A DNA stretch of 64,000 bases. Origin: Archaeoglobus sp. UBA230. GTDB taxonomy: Archaea; Halobacteriota; Archaeoglobi; Archaeoglobales; Archaeoglobaceae. This document shows positions 25,888 to 33,712 of this stretch, piece after piece; the first letter of the stretch is position 1, and each line of letters starts with the position of its first letter. A model generated the notes under the pieces. That model searched no databases and was not told the DNA's origin. It was given only the letters and a program-made list of their open reading frames with translations. The DNA is taken from positions 95,047 to 159,046 of the forward strand of contig DAVR01000026.1 of assembly GCA_002507545.1 (NCBI GenBank), in the 5' to 3' direction. A program made the translations under genes and the position numbers.

Positions 25888-26073
25888 ATGAGGGTAAAAG
25901 TTGACCGATATCTGTGTGTGGGATGCGGAACGTGTGAGGAAATATGTCCTGAAGTTTTCAAGCTCGGCGATGACGGAGTAAGTAAGGTTATAGGAAGTTG
26001 CGATGATGTAGATTGCTGTGAAGAAGCTGCAGATAACTGTCCGGCTGGTGCGATAAGTATTGAAGAAGATTGA
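25888..26073 (+). CDS. Single-cluster ferredoxin
   Basis: 61 residues. CVGCGTCEEICPE and a distal CPAG provide four ligands for one [4Fe-4S] cluster; two extra cysteines (SCDDVDCC) could form a disulfide, as in Pyrococcus-type ferredoxins. It starts 4 bases after the flavodiiron gene and is the likely electron donor to it. Confidence 0.92.
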   Translation: MRVKVDRYLCVGCGTCEEICPEVFKLGDDGVSKVIGSCDDVDCCEEAADNCPAGAISIEED

Positions 26074-26193
26074 CTGGGCTCAAATGTTCTGTGGTCACTA
26101 TTTTTTAACCTACACTGTCGGGGAGGGTTCTAACTTCCGCCCGGTTCCTCAGCATTTTGTCAAACGTTGCCATAGTAATATTTAAGTCTAAGT

Positions 26194-27006
26194 CTATCTA
26201 CTATAGCCATAACCCTTCCATACCAACGGCAGCGTTACAGCAAGGTAACCAAGCTGCACAAAAACTCTCAACCACTCCATCTTCACAGCATAGCCGAACA
26301 TAACAGCCAGAATCCCGCCAACGATATTCTCGTTATGGAGGATGCTGCTCTCATCAAGTCCGAAATCGTATGCTGGTTCAAAGAGCCAGGTTTCCACACC
26401 TAACTCCTCCTCGGCAACCTCTATCAGCTCGTGGGTGCCATATCCTGCAAGCCCAGAGGATATGAATACCAGAAGCATGCTCGTTAAATAGAAGAACATC
26501 CTCATGCTCAGCCTGTACTCCATCCTGAGTATGGTGAAACTGAGTAAAAAGGCAACAAAAACTCCTGCCAATGATCCTATCACTGTCCCGAAGGTATCGT
26601 GGATTGCGAAGGGTGTCAGGAACAGGACAGCTTCAACCACTTCTCTGATAACAAACACATAGGCTATCAGGGCTACACCTCTCGCAATCCTCTTCCCCAC
26701 CCTTGTCTCTATCTCCCTCCTCACATCTCTGCCAGCCATCCAGAGTATCATATATGTCAGAACGCCAACCGCGAGATAAGATGCAAAACCCTCAAAAAGC
26801 TCCCTTTGCCCTCCCTCCAGGCCTCCATAAACCCTGACAATAGCAAGAGCTATGCCTGCACCGGATAAAAGCGCTGCAATTGCACCATAATAGGCAAATT
26901 TGATCTCTCCCACCCTTCCAGTCCTTCTCAGATATGCTACTAGTATCGCTACAAGCAATACAGCTTCGAACCCTTCTCTCAATGAAATTACGAACTGTCC
27001 CAGCAT
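26194..27006 (-). CDS. FTR1-family high-affinity iron permease
   Basis: 270 residues from the ATG at 27006 (MLGQFVISLREGFEAVLL); an in-frame GTG at 27015 would add three residues. It has seven hydrophobic helices. REGFE near residue 11 and REVVE near 125 are the two REXXE iron-binding motifs of FTR1. It imports iron, possibly Fe3+ or oxidised Fe2+. An iron box precedes it, so it should be controlled with feoB. The partner cupredoxin or peroxidase seen in bacterial Efe systems is absent. Confidence 0.93.
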   Translation of the reverse strand: MLGQFVISLREGFEAVLLVAILVAYLRRTGRVGEIKFAYYGAIAALLSGAGIALAIVRVYGGLEGGQRELFEGFASYLAVGVLTYMILWMAGRDVRREIETRVGKRIARGVALIAYVFVIREVVEAVLFLTPFAIHDTFGTVIGSLAGVFVAFLLSFTILRMEYRLSMRMFFYLTSMLLVFISSGLAGYGTHELIEVAEEELGVETWLFEPAYDFGLDESSILHNENIVGGILAVMFGYAVKMEWLRVFVQLGYLAVTLPLVWKGYGYSR

Positions 27007-27022
27007 GCTTAACACCGTTATA

Positions 27023-27038
27023 TTTAGGCTATCCTAAA
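27023..27038. promoter_or_regulatory. Iron box (DtxR/IdeR-type operator) at the FTR1 promoter
   Basis: TTTAGGCTATCCTAAA, the same 6-4-6 architecture as the feoB box with identical arms. Read on the minus strand it lies just after TTTATAAA and 16 bases before the ATG. A one-mismatch TTAACACCGTTAT (27009-27021) lies between box and gene. Confidence 0.78.
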
Positions 27039-27138
27039 TTTATAAATTTTTCGGTAAGTCTAAATTTTTACAAGTTTCAGAGCGAAAATGCCCCTCTTAA
27101 AATCTGAAAAGGAGATTGAAAATGCCAAGTTACCGATT

Positions 27139-27372
27139 TCACCTCCAGATTCTGATTCTCCAGACGCCCCCTTCACTCCCCTTTTCCACCTTCCATCCCT
27201 CCTTTGCTGCTATCTTCTCAATGTCCTTAACTGACGGAGGGTTATTGGTCAAAACCTCCAATTTATACACCCTCTGCATTGCGAGCTTCGTCATAATAAC
27301 AGGATAAGGACAGACCATGTCTCTGCAATCAAGTTCGTAAAAATCTCCCTTCCTGACAAGACTTAGCTCCAT
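27139..27372 (-). CDS. TusA-family sulfurtransferase (copy 3)
   Basis: 77 residues from the ATG at 27372, placed 7 bases after AGGTGAT; an upstream in-frame GTG at 27381 is less likely. It contains the canonical motif in CRDMVCPYPVIM, with a second cysteine four residues earlier in the same loop. It overlaps the end of the siroheme reductase gene by a few bases, so it probably delivers or accepts sulfur for that enzyme's product. Confidence 0.88.
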   Translation of the reverse strand: MELSLVRKGDFYELDCRDMVCPYPVIMTKLAMQRVYKLEVLTNNPPSVKDIEKIAAKEGWKVEKGSEGGVWRIRIWR

Positions 27373-27373
27373 T

Positions 27374-28660
27374 TCAATCACCTAAAAGTCTTTTGACATA
27401 CTCAACCATCTCCTCGACGCTTAAGTTCTCTGCTTCCTTCCAGCCGTGGATGAAGACATCATAAAGCTGCTTTCCACCCTTTACCCTCCCACAAAGACCT
27501 ATCTCAGCCAATGGATGACATCCACAAGCGTTGCTGCATCCGCTGACAGCAACAAACCCTCCATTTTCGGGCAATAGTCTTAAAACATCCTTTGCATGGA
27601 GAATTGTTTTGCCACAGAAGTTTGAAGCGCATGCAACATACATTCTCGGTTTGCTCAGGTCAAATTTCTCGCTCAGATGCTCCTTCAAAGCTTCGACATC
27701 GTCAACATCGGTAAACAAAACATTCTGCCAGGGTGTGAGCCTTATCCCGCCGAATTCATCAGCAACATCTGCAAGGAATCGCAGCTTGGAGGAGTCGAGA
27801 AGTCCGGCAAAGACCGGAAGGGTGTAGTAGAACTTTCCATCGTCCTGTAAACCCTCTAAATGTTCCGATGGAGCATTCAGGCTGAAATTATTCGCCCTTT
27901 CAAACTTAACCCCCATTCTTTGCTCGATTTCCTCCCTTATCCTCTTGCAACCCACCTTCTCAACAAAATTCTTGAACCTCGCCTCCCCTTTTCTCTCAGC
28001 ATCGAACTCTCTGTAGAGATCAACTACAGCCTTTGCGAACTCAAAAGCCTCATCTTCGTAAACCAGAATTCCCAAATTCTTCGCCTTCCTCACCCCAGGC
28101 TTTGAGGCTCCTATTCCACCTCCAACCAAAGGAACGAAACCATCACCATTCCAGCAGAGTGTTAAGTCATGATTTTCTTCCCTTATACAATTATTCTCGC
28201 AGGTGGAAATGCCGATTTTGAACTTATGAGGGAGTCTGACGTAGTCCGGGTTGCCTGAGAAAAATTCCGTAATCTCCTTAACGAGCCAGTATGCATCATA
28301 ACCCTTTTTCCCCGACAAAGGGCAGCAGACTGTGTTTCTAACATCTCCATGACAGACTTCAGAGAAAGCCTGACCGCATAAGTCTGTGGTGAAACCGAGC
28401 TTCTCCATCTCAAGGAATATTTCCAGAGCATCTTCAGCCTCAATCCAGTGTAACTGGATATCCTGCCTCGTGGTTATCTCGGCATAACCCCTACCATATT
28501 TGTCCGATAACTCTGCTATCCCTCTGAGTTGTTCTGTCGTCAGACTCCCTCCAGGTATTTTGACCCTGAGGAAATGGTCTGACCCGTTGCCATTGTCTCT
28601 ACCCAAGGAAAACCTCCAGATGAACCTATCCAGCTTTGGCAGTTCAATATCTATTGCCAT
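27374..28660 (-). CDS. Ferredoxin-type siroheme sulfite/nitrite reductase
   Basis: 428 residues. Two NiR/SiR half-repeats: half one with TTEQLRGIAELSDKYGRG and TTRQDIQLHWI, half two with SSKLRFLADVADEFGG and LTPWQNVLF. The siroheme-[4Fe-4S] ligands of the C-terminal half are ACASNFC and VSGCSNACG; the first pair is C-x4-C, one residue shorter than the usual C-x5-C. The N-terminal half also has cysteines (NTVCCPLSG and ISTCENNC), which is unusual. It is cytoplasmic and reduces sulfite to sulfide or nitrite to ammonia. The TusA partner and sulfur-type operator favour sulfite. Confidence 0.88.
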   Translation of the reverse strand: MAIDIELPKLDRFIWRFSLGRDNGNGSDHFLRVKIPGGSLTTEQLRGIAELSDKYGRGYAEITTRQDIQLHWIEAEDALEIFLEMEKLGFTTDLCGQAFSEVCHGDVRNTVCCPLSGKKGYDAYWLVKEITEFFSGNPDYVRLPHKFKIGISTCENNCIREENHDLTLCWNGDGFVPLVGGGIGASKPGVRKAKNLGILVYEDEAFEFAKAVVDLYREFDAERKGEARFKNFVEKVGCKRIREEIEQRMGVKFERANNFSLNAPSEHLEGLQDDGKFYYTLPVFAGLLDSSKLRFLADVADEFGGIRLTPWQNVLFTDVDDVEALKEHLSEKFDLSKPRMYVACASNFCGKTILHAKDVLRLLPENGGFVAVSGCSNACGCHPLAEIGLCGRVKGGKQLYDVFIHGWKEAENLSVEEMVEYVKRLLGD

Positions 28661-28667
28661 ACTGGAA

Positions 28668-28680
28668 TTAACATTGTTAA
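28668..28680. promoter_or_regulatory. TTAAC-N3-GTTAA operator-like palindrome before siroheme reductase
   Basis: TTAACATTGTTAA. On the minus strand it lies between a TATA-like AATTTATTAA and the ATG at 28660, 7 bases from the start codon, the same geometry as the SepCysS site. Confidence 0.6.
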
Positions 28681-28728
28681 GTTAATAAATTTTTTGGATT
28701 AAGCCATTATTTTAAAATCATGGTCAAA

Positions 28729-29922
28729 TCAGTCGTATAGGTTTACCTCAACCTCCTCTCCAGCCTTCAAATCCCTGTCAGTCACGACGAATCCGTCCGA
28801 AACTGCACTTCTCGCCATAGCCGAAACAAGGCTGACCTCATACTTCTCATCCGGTATTATAGATACGTGCGAGTGTCTAAAGCCTGCTGGCACAGCAAAA
28901 CCATCCTTAAGCTTGATGAAGAGGAAGTAGCTAAAGCCCTTCGTGGGCAAAAAAACGTCTCCGGCAATCCTTGCCCTAATCTTCGGGAAGGGTCTGTCTC
29001 CCACGAAGAACCTTCTGAGGGAAAGCATTGCCGTAAAGCAACCGGCAGGCTTTCCGGGTAGGGCGAAAACAAGCTTATCGTCAACCACAGCAACAACCAT
29101 CGGCTTTCCCGGTCTCTGCCTGACCCTGTAAAGTAGCATCTCTCCCATCTCTGTAAGAGCCTTCACGACGTAGTCCTTCTTACCTACACTGACTCCACCA
29201 CTCGTCAGAACAACATCGTAATCCATCACTCCTCTCCTAATCATCTCCTTCACTCCGCTCTCACTGTCTCCAGCGGTGCCGAGAAAGTGAACTTCACAAC
29301 CCCACTTTCTGAGAAAAGCAGCAATCATCGCCGAGTTTGAATCTGCAATAATCCCCTTCCTTATCTCATCTCCGTTGGAGAAGATTGCAGCCCTCAATCT
29401 CCTGTAAACCTTAACTCTCTCCACCCCAGCGCTGATCATTGCAGCGATTTCCTGCGGACCTATTTTCGAGTTCTTTGGTAGGAGTAGGTCGCCTCTTCTA
29501 ATTTCACTACCCTTTTTAAGCACGTATTTCCCCCTGTCCACCCTGTCGGTTATTCTCATCAAGCCATCCTCTACCTCGGTTATTTCGACTTTAACAACCG
29601 TGTCGGCATTCTTCGGCATCTTTGCTCCGGTAGTGATGTAATAACACTCCCCCTCCCTTACATCTCTGTCCGTTACCTCTCCGGCGTAAATCTCCCCCAC
29701 AATTCTGTAGCCTCTCATTCCTTCCTCAAGCCTAAGGGCATAGCCGTCCATCGTGGCGATGTCAAAGGGCGGTAGGTCCCTCTCCGCAAAAACGTCCTCT
29801 GCAAGCTCTCTGTCGAGGGAGTCCTCAACTCTAACCTCTTCCGTCTCCCGCCTGAAGTAGTACTTCTCCCTCAGCTCATCCATCAGCTTCCATGTTTCGT
29901 CTATAGTTGTCAGTTCTCGCAT
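28729..29922 (-). CDS. moeA: Molybdopterin molybdenumtransferase MoeA
   Basis: 397 residues, typical length. DLPPFDIATMDGYAL and TTGAKMPKNADTVVKVE are MoeA domain signatures; TSGGVSVGKKDYV is the MPT-binding loop, and LPGKPAGCFTAM follows, before a C-terminal beta-barrel. It inserts Mo (or W) into adenylated molybdopterin. It stands 45 bases upstream of its neighbours' stop on the same strand and supports the molybdoenzyme at 16.6 kb. Confidence 0.96.
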   Translation of the reverse strand: MRELTTIDETWKLMDELREKYYFRRETEEVRVEDSLDRELAEDVFAERDLPPFDIATMDGYALRLEEGMRGYRIVGEIYAGEVTDRDVREGECYYITTGAKMPKNADTVVKVEITEVEDGLMRITDRVDRGKYVLKKGSEIRRGDLLLPKNSKIGPQEIAAMISAGVERVKVYRRLRAAIFSNGDEIRKGIIADSNSAMIAAFLRKWGCEVHFLGTAGDSESGVKEMIRRGVMDYDVVLTSGGVSVGKKDYVVKALTEMGEMLLYRVRQRPGKPMVVAVVDDKLVFALPGKPAGCFTAMLSLRRFFVGDRPFPKIRARIAGDVFLPTKGFSYFLFIKLKDGFAVPAGFRHSHVSIIPDEKYEVSLVSAMARSAVSDGFVVTDRDLKAGEEVEVNLYD

Positions 29923-29966
29923 GAAAAATCAAGAAACTAAAAAAATATAACAGTTTGGTGGTTACC

Positions 29967-30260
29967 TTACTTCAAGGCTTCTGGTTTGAAGTGCTTTGCC
30001 AGCTTTTCGATGAAGTCCTCGAAACTTATCTTCGATAGCAATCCCCAGTCAAAGGGTTCAGCCTCTCTCAGCTCAATATAGAGGGCATTTGAGGGGCAAA
30101 CTGCGATGCACGAGCCGAAACCATCGCAAAGCTTCTCATCTTTTAACCTTGCTTTATCATCCTTTAGTTCCAAAGCTGCAGTTGGACACGAATTGACGCA
30201 TCTTCCACAGCCCGTGCAGAAGTCCTCGTCAATTGCTATGACCATCCTTCTCGTCTTCAT
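29967..30260 (-). CDS. 2[4Fe-4S] ferredoxin
   Basis: 97 residues. CTGCGRCVNSCPTAALE and, with a slightly altered second motif, CDGFGSCIAVCPSNALY supply ligands for two [4Fe-4S] clusters. The C-terminal 35 residues (FDWGLLSKISFEDFIEKLAKHF) form an added helical tail. It follows the next gene by 2 bases, and the two together resemble a bacterial protein in which both parts are fused. Confidence 0.9.
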   Translation of the reverse strand: MKTRRMVIAIDEDFCTGCGRCVNSCPTAALELKDDKARLKDEKLCDGFGSCIAVCPSNALYIELREAEPFDWGLLSKISFEDFIEKLAKHFKPEALK

Positions 30261-30262
30261 AC

Positions 30263-30688
30263 TCAGTGTCCTCTGTGTGCTTTCCTTTCAGCCTCCATCA
30301 TGCTCTCGTCTATCTTGCCTGAGTATGGTTGAACATTTCCACTGACTCTGACGATGAACCCTTCCGTATCAAGTCCCCTGTTGAACTCTTCCTTCGCTTT
30401 TTCAACCATGAGATGGAGAGCATGACAGCATGGAACTTCCATCGTGTATATCTCCAGTTTACGAGCATCTGTTTCAGATACGAGCATCTTTATCCTCTCG
30501 AACATCCTCTTCGGGTCTTCGAGCATCGGACAGCCGATGATTACCGTTTCATCTTCGAACTTATCCCTAATCTCTTGATTAATGAGGACAGCACAATCAG
30601 CAGCAATGACTATCCTCTCTTTCTTCAGGAAGGGAGCCTTTGGATGCACGAGCATTATCTTAACCGGCCATTGTTTGACTTCCTGCAT
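30263..30688 (-). CDS. Conserved Cys-containing partner of ferredoxin
   Basis: 141 residues. Conserved segments IVIAADCAVLINQEI, VIIGCPMLEDPKRMFERI and YTMEVPCCHALHLMVEKA match the C-terminal domain of a family of ferredoxin-like proteins often found near hybrid-cluster protein genes. Here that domain is a separate polypeptide, translated just ahead of the ferredoxin. Five cysteines suggest an Fe-S or redox role; the reaction is unknown. Confidence 0.75.
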   Translation of the reverse strand: MQEVKQWPVKIMLVHPKAPFLKKERIVIAADCAVLINQEIRDKFEDETVIIGCPMLEDPKRMFERIKMLVSETDARKLEIYTMEVPCCHALHLMVEKAKEEFNRGLDTEGFIVRVSGNVQPYSGKIDESMMEAERKAHRGH

Positions 30689-30782
30689 GTTTATCTTTTT
30701 ATTTCTACGCCGACTTTTACCTTTCCCCTAAAATCTTCGTTTTTTTAACGATTTCAAAAATGGGCAACCGTTAAATACTCTC

Positions 30783-30795
30783 TTAACAACGTTAA
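30783..30795. promoter_or_regulatory. TTAAC-N3-GTTAA operator-like palindrome before tusA-dsrE-iscSU
   Basis: TTAACAACGTTAA, identical to the larE site. A TATA-like GTTAAATACT lies at 30770-30779 and the ATG at 30800, so the site covers the probable transcription start. Confidence 0.62.
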
Positions 30796-30799
30796 AAAT

Positions 30800-31033
30800 A
30801 TGAAGAGTGTTGATTGTATAGGTCTTTACTGCCCTGAACCTGTATTCAGGGCAAGGAAAGCAATTGAGGAGGCTAAGGTAGGGGAGATTATAGAGGTTCT
30901 CGCTGATGATCCTGCAGCAGAGTCAGATATACCAGTTCTTGTCAAAAAACTTGGTCAAGAACTTGTTGAATTTGAGAAAGGAGAAGATGGGGTTATGAGG
31001 TTTGTGATTAAAATCGTGAGAGAGGTGAGCTGA
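30800..31033 (+). CDS. TusA-family sulfurtransferase (copy 4)
   Basis: 77 residues with CPEP in CIGLYCPEPVFRARKAI, and VLADDPAAESDIPVLVKKLGQE. It begins 4 bases after the operator-like palindrome, so its transcript is leaderless. The stop is adjacent to the DsrE start (no gap). It opens the Fe-S assembly operon and may feed sulfur to IscU, which would make sense because the adjacent IscS has lost its PLP lysine. Confidence 0.92.
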   Translation: MKSVDCIGLYCPEPVFRARKAIEEAKVGEIIEVLADDPAAESDIPVLVKKLGQELVEFEKGEDGVMRFVIKIVREVS

Positions 31034-31393
31034 ATGGCAAAGATTATTTACGTTCAGACGAGCGGCGTTGATACGCCCGAAAGGCTGTATGCACCCTTCA
31101 TACTCGCTATGACAGCAAAGGCAATGGGAGACGAAGCAGTCATATACTTCGTCATAAAGGGTGTAACTGTGGTCAAGAAAGGGAATGCAGAGAAAGTGAA
31201 AATCAAGAACTTTCCTTCTCTTAAGGAGATAATGGATCAGGCAATGCAGAACGGGGTTGAGATGATGGCCTGCGACAGAAGTTCCGAACTTCTCGGGATA
31301 GATAAAGGCGATATAGTTGACGGGGTTAAAGTAGTCGGTGCTGCTACGCTGAATCAGCTTGTGCTTGAAGCCGATGCAGCCCTGTTCTTCTGA
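31034..31393 (+). CDS. DsrE-family protein (copy 2)
   Basis: 119 residues. Opening strand KIIYVQTSGVDTPERLYAPF, then a helix and DEAVIYFVIKGVTVV. The single conserved cysteine is in EMMACDRSSELLGI, the persulfide position in DsrE proteins. It is coupled to TusA and IscS. A cytoplasmic sulfur relay DsrE-TusA-IscU is a reasonable hypothesis. Confidence 0.88.
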   Translation: MAKIIYVQTSGVDTPERLYAPFILAMTAKAMGDEAVIYFVIKGVTVVKKGNAEKVKIKNFPSLKEIMDQAMQNGVEMMACDRSSELLGIDKGDIVDGVKVVGAATLNQLVLEADAALFF

Positions 31394-31413
31394 CGTTAAA
31401 GGGGTGATGAAAA

Positions 31414-32574
31414 ATGCCCTACTTCGACTACGCCTCTGGAAGTCCGGTGGATGAAAGGGTAATCGAGGCAATGCTGCCTTACATGAAGCAACACTATGGA
31501 AATCCTTCTTCAGTCCACTCCTATGGCTTTGAGGCAAGAAAGGCGGTGGAAGAGGCGAGAGAAAAGGTATTGTCGCTGGTCAACGGTAAAAATGGAGACA
31601 TTATTTTCACTTCTGGTGCGACCGAGGCGAATAACCTCGCCGTTATAGGTTATGCTTTGAGGAACGCACGAAGAGGGAAGCACGTAATGGTTTCAGCAGT
31701 AGAGCACATGTCTGTGATAAATCCGGCGAAGTTCCTGCAGAAACAGGGTTTTGAGGTCGAGTTCATCCCAGTCAACAAGTATGGAGAAGTTGATATTGGT
31801 TTCATCGAAGAAAGGTTGAGGGATGACACAATTTTGGTTTCAGTGCAGCACGCGAACAACGAAATCGGGACGATTCAGCCCATAGTGGAGATTTCGAAAG
31901 TTATGGAGAACGCAGATGCAGCCCTTCACGTTGATGCAACGGCATCTCTTGGCAAGATAGAAGTTGATACGGAAAGTTTGAAGGTAGATATGATGACTCT
32001 CTCCTCAAACGACATCCACGGTCCAAGGGGGGTTGGTGGTCTTTTTGTGAAAGAGGGTGTGAGGTTGCAACCCATAATACTTGGCGGCGGGCAGGAGAGA
32101 GGTTTGAGGAGTGGGACCGAGAACGTGGCTGCGATAGTTGGCTTTGGAGTTGCTGCTGAAATAGCAAAAAAGGAGTGGAAGGGAGATGCCGAGAAAATGG
32201 AGAGGCTGAGGGACAGGATTATTGAGAATGTGCTCAAAATCGAGGAATCATACCTAAACGGCCATCCAAAGAAGAGGCTGCCGAATAACGTCAACGTTAG
32301 GTTTAGCTACATAGAAGGAGAATCCATAATTCTCAGCCTTGATATGGAGGGTATTCAAGCTTCAACAGGCTCAGCGTGCAGTTCCAAAACCTTACAGCCC
32401 AGTCACGTGCTTATTGCATGCGGTCTTAAACATGAGGAGGCTCATGGGTCACTCCTCCTTACCCTCGGAAAGTACAATACTGATGAGGATGTTGATAAAC
32501 TACTTAACGTCTTGCCGGGTGTGGTAGAGAGATTGAGGATGATGTCTCCACTCTACAAAGCAAAAAGGGGGTGA
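31414..32574 (+). CDS. iscS: IscS-like cysteine desulfurase homologue lacking the PLP lysine
   Basis: 386 residues, full length. [13 protein letters not shown] (phosphate loop), HVDATASLG and the active loop STGSACSS with C322 are intact. At the PLP site the usual SGHK-I-GPKG reads [10 protein letters not shown], so D200 replaces the Schiff-base lysine. The same substitution was reported in A. fulgidus IscS, which lacks desulfurase activity but still pairs with IscU and supplies a cysteine ligand. It is therefore likely a cluster-assembly partner, not a sulfur source. RBS GGGGTGAT-like; IscU follows in 6 bases. Confidence 0.93.
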   Translation: MPYFDYASGSPVDERVIEAMLPYMKQHYGNPSSVHSYGFEARKAVEEAREKVLSLVNGKNGDIIFTSGATEANNLAVIGYALRNARRGKHVMVSAVEHMSVINPAKFLQKQGFEVEFIPVNKYGEVDIGFIEERLRDDTILVSVQHANNEIGTIQPIVEISKVMENADAALHVDATASLGKIEVDTESLKVDMMTLSSNDIHGPRGVGGLFVKEGVRLQPIILGGGQERGLRSGTENVAAIVGFGVAAEIAKKEWKGDAEKMERLRDRIIENVLKIEESYLNGHPKKRLPNNVNVRFSYIEGESIILSLDMEGIQASTGSACSSKTLQPSHVLIACGLKHEEAHGSLLLTLGKYNTDEDVDKLLNVLPGVVERLRMMSPLYKAKRG

Positions 32575-32580
32575 TCGGAT

Positions 32581-33042
32581 ATGTATAGCGATAAAGTGTT
32601 TGAGCATTTCAGAAATCCCAGAAATGTTGGTGAAATCAAAGATGCTGACGGTGTTGGCACTGTTGGCAATCCTGTTTGCGGAGACCTCATGACCATCTAC
32701 ATCAAGGTTGAGAATGACAGGATTAAAGATATAAAGTTCCAGACTTTCGGTTGTGCTGCAGCGATAGCAACGAGTAGCATGGCAACAGAGCTTGCAAAAG
32801 GAAAAACGCTGAAAGAAGCTTTAGAGATAACCAGAGACGTCGTTGCAGAGGCTCTCGGCGGTCTCCCAAAACAGAAGATGCACTGCTCGAACCTCGCTGC
32901 AGATGCACTGAGAAGAGCAATCGTTGATTACCTAAGAAAAAATGGAAAGTTTGATAAGATAAAAGAACTGGGATTGGAAAAGGAACTGGAGAAAATGGAA
33001 AAGGGTGAAACGGATGATCATGGGGAGTACTGTGAGGCTTAA
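32581..33042 (+). CDS. iscU: Fe-S cluster scaffold IscU
   Basis: 153 residues. The three cluster-binding cysteines are C33 (NPVCGD), C58 (FGCAAA) and C102 (MHCSNLA), with the release residue D35 in place. A charged C-terminal tail of about 25 residues, ending in EYCEA with an extra cysteine, extends beyond the core. It builds [2Fe-2S]/[4Fe-4S] clusters for delivery to apo-proteins, with the IscS-like protein encoded just before it. Confidence 0.95.
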   Translation: MYSDKVFEHFRNPRNVGEIKDADGVGTVGNPVCGDLMTIYIKVENDRIKDIKFQTFGCAAAIATSSMATELAKGKTLKEALEITRDVVAEALGGLPKQKMHCSNLAADALRRAIVDYLRKNGKFDKIKELGLEKELEKMEKGETDDHGEYCEA

Positions 33043-33063
33043 CCGAACATGCTGGGGTGAAAA

Positions 33064-33399
33064 ATGAAACCGCACTGTCTGATCATGGTAAAATACATTC
33101 TCCCAGCCTTGAGAGCAAAAGTGGCAGAAGAACTTATAGAGAGGGGGTACAGAGTGAAGGATGCAGCAGAGATGCTCGGTTTAACCCAAGCTGCGGTTTC
33201 TCAGTATATCAGGAGTAAGAGAGGGCAAAAGGGAAAGGAAATCATAGAAAAATCGAAAAAGGCTTGTGAGATAATTGATGAACTTGTTAACGCAATAATT
33301 GCAAGAAGAGCCACAATGGAAGACGAAGTAGATTATCTCTGCAAGATTTGCGAAGTTTTGAGAGAAGAGGGGATCGTGGAGGATAAATATGCCGTTTGA
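33064..33399 (+). CDS. Helix-turn-helix regulator with four cysteines, in the isc operon
   Basis: 111 residues. The HTH is VKDAAEMLGLTQAAVSQYI (31-49), of the archaeal COG2522-like type. Four cysteines at 5, 68, 93 and 96 (YLCKIC) could bind an Fe-S cluster or metal. It lies 21 bases after iscU and overlaps the next small gene. An IscR-like feedback sensor is the attractive inference; a general XRE-type regulator is the alternative. Confidence 0.82.
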   Translation: MKPHCLIMVKYILPALRAKVAEELIERGYRVKDAAEMLGLTQAAVSQYIRSKRGQKGKEIIEKSKKACEIIDELVNAIIARRATMEDEVDYLCKICEVLREEGIVEDKYAV

Positions 33400-33589
33400 A
33401 CTTGACAAGAGCGCTGCAAAAATGAGATGTAATGTCTGTGGTAGGATTGCGAAAGACCCGATAGTTGTCAAAACCTGCTGCGTTGATCATCCCGTTACCT
33501 TCTGCAGTAGGAGCTGCTACCAAAAGTGGAAGGCTGGATGGATGAGGAGGCAGGAGCAGATAGCTGACAGAAGAAGGAGACTTCTTTAA
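33389..33589 (+). CDS. Small treble-clef/TRASH-like zinc protein
   Basis: 66 residues with six cysteines: CNVCG at 14-17, CC at 30-31, and CSRSC at 39-43, the spacing of TRASH/MYM-type zinc binding domains, followed by a strongly basic C-terminus (RRQEQIADRRRRLL). It overlaps the regulator gene by 11 bases. It could be a metal sensor or metallochaperone partner of that regulator. Confidence 0.75.
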   Translation: MPFELDKSAAKMRCNVCGRIAKDPIVVKTCCVDHPVTFCSRSCYQKWKAGWMRRQEQIADRRRRLL

Positions 33590-33712
33590 AATTTCATAAA
33601 AACTATGCCTTTGGCTGCTTTCGGGATGCTCTTTAAAGAGGTTGAAATGAAGAATCAAGAAAGTGAGGGAGCAAAGGTTGATATCCGCTTAAAGGGTCGA
33701 AACTGAAATTGC

